NCBI GenBank assembly: GCA_905372205.1
Contig: CAJPOH010000086.1
Span: 1 to 5,366 of the forward strand
Length of the DNA: 5,366 nucleotides
Source of the DNA: an uncultured Treponema sp.
GTDB taxonomy: Bacteria > Spirochaetota > Spirochaetia > Treponematales > Treponemataceae
Reading direction: 5' to 3'
Made by a program: the position numbers and the translations under genes. Below, in pieces: positions 1-5,366 of this stretch. Each line of letters begins with the position of its first letter. Position 1 is the stretch's first letter. The notes under the pieces are model-generated. The model saw only the letters and a program-made list of their open reading frames with translations. It did no database searches and had not been told where the DNA came from.

Positions 1-2726
1 TTCTTTTCAATTGGGTGACTATATCGCATTCCAAATTTAACCATTCCACTAATATCCAGATAGATGTCTCCGTAAAATGAATGAAAATAAGTTGATATAC
101 CTTTTCCATCTTTTGTTAATGCAATACTCAAAATGGAACGATAGCCCACTTCAAAATTAATACGATTAAAATATATCAAAAATAAATTGCTTCCTTGTTG
201 GATCTCATAACTAAAAATTCTAATAGACACATCAAAAGACATACCAATATTATTTTTACTAACACTTAGTTTTTTATCAATACTTTGATACTCATTCATT
301 GTAGGTAAATATGAAAGAGCAGAAATAAAACTATTACTTCTTAAAAATACAAATGAGCCTCGAGCTGGACTATAGTATGTGTTATAACCATAATAGGTAG
401 CCATATTTATTTTAATAGGGACTATAGGAATAGCAAAGTTTCCGCTAGCTTGTAAAATGAATATGCTGTTTTTTGAATTCATATTCAAAAAATAATCTGT
501 TTTAAGTGCAGTAGAAAAACCTCTCTCGTCTATTGCAAAAAATGGAGAGCCTAGCCTAAAGTGCTTATCAAATTGTGAATATCCACCATACAGAGAATAA
601 GAAAGAAATGAATCAGTGTGCTTATGTGAATATAGAGTCTTGTACGATAAATAATCTGATGGAAATTTAACAGAGCCTGAAACACCAATCCTAGAGGCAA
701 AATTAAATCTTTTATTTATTTTATCTAAAGAAAAACTTGTCGCCACATTCATCGAAAAACCAGTATTCCTTCCAACAAATCCAATGTTTTTATCATGAAT
801 AGAAAAACCTAATCTAAAAGATGTAAAATCTAAAAACGTCGTAGCATTAATATCCATAAAAAAAGGTTTTGCATAAAATATAGGTGTTACATCAAAAGTA
901 ATAAACTCTGTAGGGTCTTTTCCATAAAGATAAGCACCAAAGCCCCATTGCCCTATATTTTTCCAGTTAGAAGAAGGCTGTAAATATGGAAGAGGTAAAA
1001 TCTTCCAAATCCAAGAAAAATAATTATATTTTTGTGGCCTTGCTATTTCAAAATTTGGAGCTTTGCTAATTGCTTCTTTCTTTTCTATATCAAAAGGTGT
1101 TAGGCTAGATTTTCTTTCTTTAAGGATATTACTTGAAAGTTGATACAGACTATTGTATTTTCCGTGTATGCCTGTATATGCAATTTTTAGTATATCTTCC
1201 TTTTTTTCAAAAACTATAGGCTGAAACACACCAGCCGAAATATCTTCTTCCAACACTTTAAGTTTATTATTTTTTACGTCATACAATGCCATTCTATAGA
1301 GATTGCCATCATCACACCAAGAAAAACTCAAAAATACTTCATCTTCAATGATACTAGATTTTAAGTATCTGATAGCAGGCAAGTTTTCGATGCCTTCTAA
1401 TTTTTCTATTTCTCGTGTTTGTGTGTTCAAAAAGAGTATATCTCTATTAAGACCATTTGCAGCAATAAAAGCAATTTTATTATCTGAAACATAGCAAGGA
1501 TTATAAGCATGCGAATAAGCTAATCCGGGTGCAAAACTAAATAATGTTTCTTCTTCATTCAAGTCAAGATCTAAAAGAACAAGATTTGAATTTTGACCTT
1601 CAACCTTAATCGCACATATCTTTTTTTCTCCTACAAAACTCGCATAACGAACTGAAAACTTTTGCTTATTCAAAAACTTTCTTTCATTCATATCATAAAT
1701 CGAAAGTCTTTGCTTAATTTTTCCCCAGTCATCCTTAACATCTGTAACAAGCAAAAAAGAACCACTAGGAGAAAAGTTTAAATCAGTTATGAGAGATGGA
1801 GCATTAAATAATTTTTGTTTTTTTCCAGTTGCATCATAAAGATACACTGCTTTTTTACTAGCATCATAACATGCAACTCTACCATCTTTCTTTTGAGATG
1901 CTGATGCCATGACAGTACTACTCATTTTTCCTTTAGCAAACACTTCTGGCTTGAGAATATTTTCAGGATAACTAATAGAATCTGTAAAATCATTCCATAA
2001 TTCTTCTAAAGGTTTCTTAAAAATGTTCTTAGTCTTAGCCTTAGGGAAAACAAAAAAATGATTATGAAAGAATTTAACATACTCAGTTTTGCCATAGATA
2101 TTTTCTAAGTATGAAAGAAAAGAAGCACCATATATATAAGCCCAAAAAGCTCCTGGATATACGTCCCTGTGTCCCGCTGCTTCTCTCCAAGTTGGAGTAG
2201 TCTTATCGATTTTATTTTGCATTAAATGATGTTTTATTAGAGGATCATTTAATCTTCCCTGATCTTCCCTACTTTCAAATAAAACCGCAACGCCTTCATC
2301 AAAAGAAAGAGAAAGGATAGGTAAATAATACCACAACGATATTGCATGTGTTAACTCATGATAAAAAACATTCAGTATAGAATTATATGAGTTTCCTAGT
2401 TCTCCATCGCTTGCTGTTGCATCATAAATAACAATTCTTTGATATGGAAAAAGTGTGTAATATCCATTCAATACTTCTGATTTAGACGAAAGATATACAG
2501 GATATCTATGGGGTATCTTTTTACCCAAGCGTGAAGAAATTTCTTCAGCATAAGAATCGGCAAACTCATAAATAAGAGTCGCACTTACTTTAGATGATGG
2601 CGAATAGATAATATCAAAATATTTAGTTTTTAGGACTTGCAGAGACTCTGCAAAGCCCATAGCACTAAAACAAAGAAAAAATACAATTATACAAACGTTC
2701 TTCAGCTTAAAATAGAAAGCACTCAT
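1..2726 (-). CDS. Exported gluzincin metalloprotease / beta-propeller / outer-membrane beta-barrel fusion (3' end outside window)
   Basis: The frame is open for 908 codons from ATG at 2726 and leaves the window without a stop. Residues 1-26 form a signal peptide (basic start, hydrophobic core, G-F-A before the cut). Residues about 30-265 resemble the Peptidase_MA_2 gluzincin group: HELTH at 123-127 (zinc ligands H123 and H127, catalytic E124), then F-D-E-G with E144 as the likely third zinc ligand. Residues about 268-545 look like a TolB/PD40 beta-propeller, with repeats such as D-L-N-F-S-P-S-G-S-F followed by aspartate-rich turns. From about 575 on, the chain is rich in aromatics and alternating polar/apolar strands, as in an outer-membrane beta-barrel. 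I infer a protease anchored in the outer membrane by its own barrel; substrate unknown. There is no Shine-Dalgarno before the ATG, but a strong promoter lies immediately upstream. The next in-frame ATG (codon 23) would destroy the signal peptide, so 2726 is the preferred start. The protease and propeller calls are firmer than the barrel. Confidence 0.85.
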   Translation of the reverse strand, partial: MSAFYFKLKNVCIIVFFLCFSAMGFAESLQVLKTKYFDIIYSPSSKVSATLIYEFADSYAEEISSRLGKKIPHRYPVYLSSKSEVLNGYYTLFPYQRIVIYDATASDGELGNSYNSILNVFYHELTHAISLWYYLPILSLSFDEGVAVLFESREDQGRLNDPLIKHHLMQNKIDKTTPTWREAAGHRDVYPGAFWAYIYGASFLSYLENIYGKTEYVKFFHNHFFVFPKAKTKNIFKKPLEELWNDFTDSISYPENILKPEVFAKGKMSSTVMASASQKKDGRVACYDASKKAVYLYDATGKKQKLFNAPSLITDLNFSPSGSFLLVTDVKDDWGKIKQRLSIYDMNERKFLNKQKFSVRYASFVGEKKICAIKVEGQNSNLVLLDLDLNEEETLFSFAPGLAYSHAYNPCYVSDNKIAFIAANGLNRDILFLNTQTREIEKLEGIENLPAIRYLKSSIIEDEVFLSFSWCDDGNLYRMALYDVKNNKLKVLEEDISAGVFQPIVFEKKEDILKIAYTGIHGKYNSLYQLSSNILKERKSSLTPFDIEKKEAISKAPNFEIARPQKYNYFSWIWKILPLPYLQPSSNWKNIGQWGFGAYLYGKDPTEFITFDVTPIFYAKPFFMDINATTFLDFTSFRLGFSIHDKNIGFVGRNTGFSMNVATSFSLDKINKRFNFASRIGVSGSVKFPSDYLSYKTLYSHKHTDSFLSYSLYGGYSQFDKHFRLGSPFFAIDERGFSTALKTDYFLNMNSKNSIFILQASGNFAIPIVPIKINMATYYGYNTYYSPARGSFVFLRSNSFISALSYLPTMNEYQSIDKKLSVSKNNIGMSFDVSIRIFSYEIQQGSNLFLIYFNRINFEVGYRSILSIALTKDGKGISTYFHSFYGDIYLDISGMVKFGMRYSHPIEK

Positions 2727-2737
2727 ACTGGTGCTTA

Positions 2738-2766
2738 AGTATAGTTTTAGAAGTTTATGCTGTCAA
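2738..2766 (-). promoter_or_regulatory. Sigma-70-type promoter of the metalloprotease gene, giving a near-leaderless mRNA
   Basis: On the minus strand, TTGACA (2766-2761) is followed by exactly 17 bases and then TATACT (2743-2738), a perfect -35 and a 5/6 -10. Only 11 bases separate the -10 from the ATG at 2726, so transcription would start about 2-6 bases before the start codon. This fits the lack of any Shine-Dalgarno there. The -35 hexamer is made of the last Leu and Thr codons of the upstream 135-residue gene. Confidence 0.65.
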
Positions 2767-3162
2767 GTTTATAACTGGATCTGCTTGTCCTAATAAGTTA
2801 TAACCAAAATTTGCCTTTATACTACTGAAGCGTTTAATTTCTGATAGATAGTATTGAACCAACCTATCAATTTGAGCTTCACTCATATCTTTTTGCTTTA
2901 GCACTTCCTTTGTTGCTTTTGCCTCTGCCATTGAAGTTTGTTTAGCTGTTACAAGTCTATCTATCAATGAATTCAATATGCTAAGTTTATCTATACTAGC
3001 ACCTGTCTGCCCATCTCCTGCAGGAACACCAGAAACATACTTAAAATGGGCATATATCATCTGATTCGAATTAACAGGCATATACGCCCTGCCACCAGCA
3101 GAAACTCTAGGCAATGCCGAATACGAGATAGTTTGTAATGGTACATAATTTGAAACTGTCAT
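2755..3162 (-). CDS. Conserved-looking 135-residue protein of unknown function, sigma-28 controlled
   Basis: I do not recognise this family. The start at 3162 is supported by AAGGAG nine bases upstream. There is no signal peptide, lipobox or membrane segment, so the product is probably cytoplasmic or exported by a non-Sec route. Residues 1-50 look extended and contain small and aromatic residues (S-A-G-G-R-A-Y around 21-27, G-V-P-A-G-D-G around 45-51). Residues 56-115 look strongly alpha-helical, with two heptad-like stretches: I-D-K-L-S-I-L-N-S-L-I-D-R-L (57-70) and A-Q-I-D-R-L-V-Q-Y-Y-L (96-106). The tail is F-G-Y-N-L-L-G-Q-A-D-P. An exact sigma-28 promoter sits upstream, which places it by inference in the late flagellar/motility regulon, perhaps as a small structural, chaperone or regulatory protein. 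The metalloprotease gene begins 28 bases after its stop with no terminator between, so read-through is likely. Confidence 0.85.
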   Translation of the reverse strand: MTVSNYVPLQTISYSALPRVSAGGRAYMPVNSNQMIYAHFKYVSGVPAGDGQTGASIDKLSILNSLIDRLVTAKQTSMAEAKATKEVLKQKDMSEAQIDRLVQYYLSEIKRFSSIKANFGYNLLGQADPVINLTA

Positions 3163-3220
3163 ATCCCTCTTCTCCTTAAATAAGTCTAAACTTAAACTTT
3201 ATAGATACCACCTACCCTCG

Positions 3221-3247
3221 TTATCGGCAACATTTATTTTTTATTTA
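3221..3247 (-). promoter_or_regulatory. Sigma-28 (FliA) flagellar promoter
   Basis: On the minus strand, TAAA (3247-3244) is followed by 15 bases and then GCCGATAA (3228-3221). This matches the classical sigma-28 consensus TAAA-N15-GCCGATAA in both elements and in spacing. Predicted transcription begins near 3213, giving a leader of about 50 bases to the ATG at 3162. It lies just downstream of the terminator of the preceding gene, so it is well placed to start a new unit. Confidence 0.82.
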
Positions 3248-3287
3248 GAATAAAATGACAAACAATGTAGTTCTCTCCTCGACCGTT

Positions 3288-3327
3288 TAAAACAAAAAAG
3301 CGTGTGCATGAAAAACATACACACGCT
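3288..3327 (-). terminator. Intrinsic terminator of the CsgG/FlgT-like gene
   Basis: Read on the minus strand, AGCGTGTGTATG (3327-3316), a TTTTT loop and CATGCACACGCT (3310-3299) form a 12-bp stem with one internal U-G wobble. A T6 tract and further T-rich sequence follow. The stem begins 37 bases after the stop at 3365. On the plus strand the wobble becomes a C-A mismatch and no T tract follows, so it works in the minus direction only. Confidence 0.9.
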
Positions 3328-3364
3328 AAAAACATAGGGAATAGAAAATTTTAAGCACTCAATC

Positions 3365-4207
3365 TTACTTTAATTTTTTTAGTTGCTTGAGTAATGGTGC
3401 AAGGGTTTTCTCATCTATAGGTGCATCCTTAGAACGCTTGCAGAACATTCCAACTTCAACAACAGCAGTCTTATACTTTGACTTATAAGGTTTCAAAGTG
3501 TGAATAAGACATCTTGCTGTGCTTCCAGAAACTTCAAGAACAATTATAGGACATACCATAACTGTATCTTTCTCTAATTCATTACCAGTGTTTGGATCAA
3601 CAATGGGTTCACCGTACATAAACACATTTAATACTTCACCAACATTGAAACCATAGTTAGCAATAGTGATAATTCCACCTTCACTTACTTTTAGAACTGA
3701 AACAGAGAAGAGTTCTTCTGTCACTCTATCTGCAACCTTTGTAGCCAAAACTTCCATCACAGAAGAAACAATTTCTGGTGCAACACCTGTTGTCGCAGGA
3801 ACTTTTTCACCACTATAAACATCTTTGATTGTTTCTTGAATCAATATTTGATTATTCCTAACATTTACAAACTTAACTTCAACAGCATATTTAGCATTTT
3901 TTTGAAGCATTTTCTTTACAGTTGCTGTTTCTTCAGTGTATTCAACAATATTTAAGTCCAATAAATAGTTTAAATCCTTTACATCTTCCTTGCCTTCTCT
4001 CTTTACAACTGTAAATCTCTTAACTTTTAGCAAAGCTGCGGAAATATGAGAATCTAATCTCTTAACTGCTCTTTCGCTATCAGCTGTTCTAACTGCATCT
4101 TGAACAGGATTAAGCCCCACAACTGGTTTCTCGTCTTCCGCGAAAATAGACGTAACAAATGTTGCCATCAAGACAACCATAGCAATAATAGAAATTCTTT
4201 TTTTCAT
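3365..4207 (-). CDS. Exported CsgG/TolB-N-like plus FlgT_C-like two-domain protein
   Basis: This 280-residue protein has a Sec signal peptide at 1-23 (M-K-K-R, hydrophobic core, cut after S-I-F-A). There is no lipobox cysteine, so the mature form should be soluble in the periplasm or secreted. Residues about 28-165 resemble the CsgG/LpoB/TolB-N alpha/beta fold: a helix with H-I-S-A-A-L-L, then R-F-T-V-V-K-R at 64-70, D-L-N-Y-L-L-D, a Y-A-V-E-V strand and N-N-Q-I-L. Residues about 168-236 resemble the C-terminal domain of the flagellar H-ring protein FlgT: V-L-K-V-S-E-G-G-I-I-T-I, Y-G-F-N-V-G-E-V-L-N-V, then D-P-N-T-G at 204-208. The tail is lysine-rich. AGGAG and GAGAGG precede the ATG, supporting the start. 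It has its own promoter and terminator, so it is probably monocistronic. A flagellar or envelope-assembly role is inferred from the fold and the neighbouring sigma-28 unit; it could instead be a general LpoB/CsgG-like envelope factor. Confidence 0.85.
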   Translation of the reverse strand: MKKRISIIAMVVLMATFVTSIFAEDEKPVVGLNPVQDAVRTADSERAVKRLDSHISAALLKVKRFTVVKREGKEDVKDLNYLLDLNIVEYTEETATVKKMLQKNAKYAVEVKFVNVRNNQILIQETIKDVYSGEKVPATTGVAPEIVSSVMEVLATKVADRVTEELFSVSVLKVSEGGIITIANYGFNVGEVLNVFMYGEPIVDPNTGNELEKDTVMVCPIIVLEVSGSTARCLIHTLKPYKSKYKTAVVEVGMFCKRSKDAPIDEKTLAPLLKQLKKLK

Positions 4208-4294
4208 CTTTTATACCTCTCCTAATTTATAGATATAACACCTATTCCCCTTACCACACCCCATTAACAAGTAGTAAAACATAAGATGCAGATG

Positions 4295-4322
4295 GTTATA
4301 GTATTTATTGTATAACTATAAC
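4295..4322. repeat. 8-bp inverted repeat over the -10 box, possible operator
   Basis: GTTATAGT (4295-4302) and ACTATAAC (4315-4322) are perfect inverted arms separated by 12 bases. The repeat covers the whole -10 hexamer, part of the spacer and the expected transcription start of the 4207 gene, the classic place for a repressor site. In AT-rich DNA such a dyad can arise by chance. Confidence 0.35.
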
Positions 4323-4335
4323 TCTAAATAGTCAA
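4307..4335 (-). promoter_or_regulatory. Sigma-70-type promoter of the CsgG/FlgT-like gene
   Basis: On the minus strand, TTGACT (4335-4330) is followed by 17 bases and then TACAAT (4312-4307), each 5/6 to consensus with ideal spacing. Transcription should begin near 4300, leaving a leader of about 93 bases. No terminator is visible between the upstream lipoprotein stop at 4359 and this promoter, so some read-through from upstream is possible. Confidence 0.68.
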
Positions 4336-4358
4336 CTGTAAAAATTATACCTATCTTA

Positions 4359-4886
4359 TTACTCCAGCACCTTGAAGTCTGTAATTGTAAGAGTAATAAC
4401 ACCACCACTTATCATGCCACTACCTGGCTTACCGTAAGAAACACTCATCTTTTCGGGAAAAAAATTAGAGGGATTGTATTTTACTCCATGACCAAAATCT
4501 CCATAATCGAAATAATCAAGCTTTCCATTTTCCCATCTTTTTTTATCAAGCAAATACATATTTAGGATATTGTCAAAAACCTCATCCATTGAAGTAATGT
4601 AAAAAAGCTTTTCCTTTTCGTCACTTATATCTGGAACATAACCATATTTTAAATCAAACACAACATTACCTATCCCATTTTCAACTTTTACGTACCCTGT
4701 GTGTAATCTAGGTTGCCATCTATCAAAAACATAAGTAAAAGAATAGTTTTTAATATTCAACCCCTGCCATTTAGCCTTCATTTCTTTTAATTTTGCAACA
4801 TCTAAGTGTATTGGTTTCGGTTCTTCTTCTTTGCAAGAAAAAATAAAAAGAAGTATTAAAGTAATTACAACTATCTTAATTTTCAT
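4359..4886 (-). CDS. Small lipoprotein, DUF6174-like
   Basis: I start this at the ATG at 4886 (175 residues), not at the ATG 15 bases earlier. The earlier ATG abuts the upstream stop, and the AGGAG just after it is well placed as the Shine-Dalgarno for 4886. Residues 1-17 are a short lipoprotein signal (M-K-I-K, then V-V-I-T-L-I-L-L) with lipobox I-F-S-C and lipidated C18, followed by an acidic K-E-E-E-P-K-P tether. The body resembles DUF6174: W40, N-Y-S-F-T-Y at 47-52, a Y-V-K-V-E-N-G strand-turn at 65-71, S-M-D-E-V-F-D at 99-105, V-K-Y-N-P with F-F-P-E-K-M at 135-147, and L-T-I-T-D-F near the end. DUF6174 has no known biochemical role. It probably faces the periplasm or the cell surface. 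The gene follows the C10 peptidase so closely that co-transcription and coupled translation are likely. No catalytic motif is visible. Confidence 0.85.
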   Translation of the reverse strand: MKIKIVVITLILLFIFSCKEEEPKPIHLDVAKLKEMKAKWQGLNIKNYSFTYVFDRWQPRLHTGYVKVENGIGNVVFDLKYGYVPDISDEKEKLFYITSMDEVFDNILNMYLLDKKRWENGKLDYFDYGDFGHGVKYNPSNFFPEKMSVSYGKPGSGMISGGVITLTITDFKVLE

Positions 4887-4904
4887 AATTTTACTCCTCA
4901 TTTA
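4887..4904 (-). promoter_or_regulatory. Stop codon, false start and ribosome binding site joined in 18 bases
   Basis: Read on the minus strand, the C10 stop TAA (4904-4902) is followed at once by ATGAGGAG and then the ATG at 4886. The AGGAG is the natural ribosome binding site for 4886 with a spacing of about seven bases. This decides the lipoprotein start and suggests translational coupling between the two genes. Confidence 0.7.
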
Positions 4905-5366
4905 TTTTGGCACAACGTTATGAAACATTGTAATTCCATATTGATAATAATTGTTTTTCCCATACGTACTACGTATTTGATGGTCTTCTGCATTAGCTTT
5001 TGGATTATTAAAAGTGAAAAGTCCATCTATATAATAACCATTATTGATACCATGCCAACCAGCATCGCAATGCACATAGTTTGCTACTATATTTTTAATT
5101 TCTCCTGAACGTTTGTTTTTTGCTTTGCAAAAAAGCCTGCAATATCCATCAACAACCCAATAATGTCCTTCATCAGATAGATAGTCTGCTTCTTCTTTTT
5201 TTGTCATTTCTTCCCAGTTATATATTCCATCCCAATTTTTTAATTCAGGAACACGATCTTTTATACGTTCATAATAAGATTCACTTTTAAAATCATATTT
5301 TTGAGAAAGCTTGTGAAAGGCTAAAATCTGGGCTATAGCAACAGGTCCACAGCCTGCAGGACATTT
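4902..5366 (-). CDS. C10-family (streptopain-like) cysteine peptidase, C-terminal part, apparently internally shortened (5' end outside window)
   Basis: The frame is open from the right edge to TAA at 4902, so 154 residues are visible and the pro-region and start lie outside. Residues 2-18 contain the C10 nucleophile block C-P-A-G-C-G-P-V-A-I-A-Q-I-L-A-F-H, with C6 the likely catalytic cysteine. Residues 66-75 contain E-G-H-Y-W-V-V-D-G-Y, matching the catalytic His block (H68). Residues 97-112 (Y-V-H-C-D-A-G-W-H-G-I-N-N-G-Y-Y) correspond to the family's H-x-N-W-G-W-G-G...G-Y/F segment, but with Asp-Ala where Asn-Trp is usual. C6 and H68 are 62 apart; in streptopain the pair (C192, H340) is 148 apart, so about 85 residues seem to be missing after Y-N-W-E-E-M at 49-54. 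The product is either an inactive remnant or a compact variant. A reading that starts at the ATG at 5207 would cut off the nucleophile and is unlikely. It probably shares an operon with the downstream lipoprotein gene. Confidence 0.75.
   Translation of the reverse strand, partial: KCPAGCGPVAIAQILAFHKLSQKYDFKSESYYERIKDRVPELKNWDGIYNWEEMTKKEEADYLSDEGHYWVVDGYCRLFCKAKNKRSGEIKNIVANYVHCDAGWHGINNGYYIDGLFTFNNPKANAEDHQIRSTYGKNNYYQYGITMFHNVVPK

Larger units (their letters stand above)
3163..3364. other. Intergenic region between the FlgT-like and 135-residue genes
   Basis: This stretch holds the terminator of the upstream gene, the sigma-28 promoter, and a leader of about 50 bases with AAGGAG before the ATG at 3162. 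The leader also carries a sequence at 3198-3217 that resembles one in the leader of the 4207 gene. No credible small gene is seen. Confidence 0.7.
4208..4358. other. Intergenic region and 93-base leader upstream of the FlgT-like gene
   Basis: It contains the sigma-70 promoter, the dyad over its -10 box, a G-rich patch on the minus strand (4262-4241) and the ribosome binding site AGGAGAGG. It also has a copy of the leader motif shared with the 135-residue gene (4226-4250). No hairpin terminator for the lipoprotein gene is visible. Confidence 0.6.

Noticed and set aside
1303..1494. Plus-strand open frame of 63 codons
   Set aside because: It lies wholly inside the minus-strand metalloprotease frame, has no ribosome binding site and encodes no recognisable protein.
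3187..3235. Very short minus-strand frame starting at the ATG inside the sigma-28 promoter
   Set aside because: It would begin upstream of the predicted transcription start and encode only 13 residues.
3274..3284. Orphan Shine-Dalgarno-like GAGGAGAG on the minus strand downstream of the terminator
   Set aside because: No ATG or other start follows at a useful distance with an open frame of any length; taken as chance.
4211..4282. 23-codon minus-strand frame in the leader of the FlgT-like gene, ending two codons before its start
   Set aside because: There is no Shine-Dalgarno before its ATG at 4282 and no regulatory codon run. A leader peptide is possible in principle but unsupported.
4887..4901. 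Start of the lipoprotein at the ATG at 4901, adding M-R-S-K-I
   Set aside because: The AGGAG within those codons is the natural ribosome binding site for the ATG at 4886, and the shorter form gives a cleaner lipoprotein signal.
4920..5108. Plus-strand open frame of 62 codons with hydrophobic content
   Set aside because: It is antisense to the C10 peptidase frame; its hydrophobic look comes from AT-rich antisense codons, and no promoter or RBS supports it.

Overview
The window looks like low-GC (roughly one third G+C) chromosomal DNA from a spirochaete, most likely a Treponema-type host-associated species. The clues are an exact flagellar sigma-28 promoter, a short relaxed spirochaete-style lipobox, a CsgG/FlgT-like exported protein, and a C10 (streptopain-like) cysteine peptidase. 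The genus is an inference; nothing here proves it. Every gene I accept is on the minus strand, and both ends of the window cut through a gene.

Read in the direction of transcription (right to left): (1) 5366-4902 is the 3' part of a C10 peptidase gene. Its catalytic Cys and His blocks are unusually close together, as if about 85 residues between them were missing. (2) 4886-4359 is a small lipoprotein resembling DUF6174, with its RBS just after the C10 stop codon, so the two probably form one operon. (3) 4358-4208 is an intergenic region with a strong sigma-70 promoter, a dyad over its -10 box and a 93-nt leader. (4) 4207-3365 encodes an exported two-domain protein, a CsgG/TolB-N-like domain followed by a FlgT_C-like domain, and ends in a clear intrinsic terminator at 3327-3288. 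(5) A textbook sigma-28 promoter at 3247-3221 drives (6) 3162-2755, a 135-residue protein I do not recognise. (7) The last codons of that gene contain a second near-consensus sigma-70 promoter. Its predicted transcript starts only a few bases before the ATG of (8), a very large gene running from 2726 off the left edge. Gene 8 encodes a signal peptide, a gluzincin metalloprotease domain (HELTH...E), a beta-propeller and an apparent outer-membrane beta-barrel.

As a group, the window is about the cell envelope: two proteases of unrelated class, a lipoprotein, an exported FlgT-like protein and a probable outer-membrane protein. The sigma-28 promoter ties at least the 135-residue gene, and possibly by read-through the metalloprotease, to the motility regulon. 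There is no stretch of more than 300 bases without a gene. I saw no tRNA, rRNA, CRISPR array, insertion sequence or attachment site.
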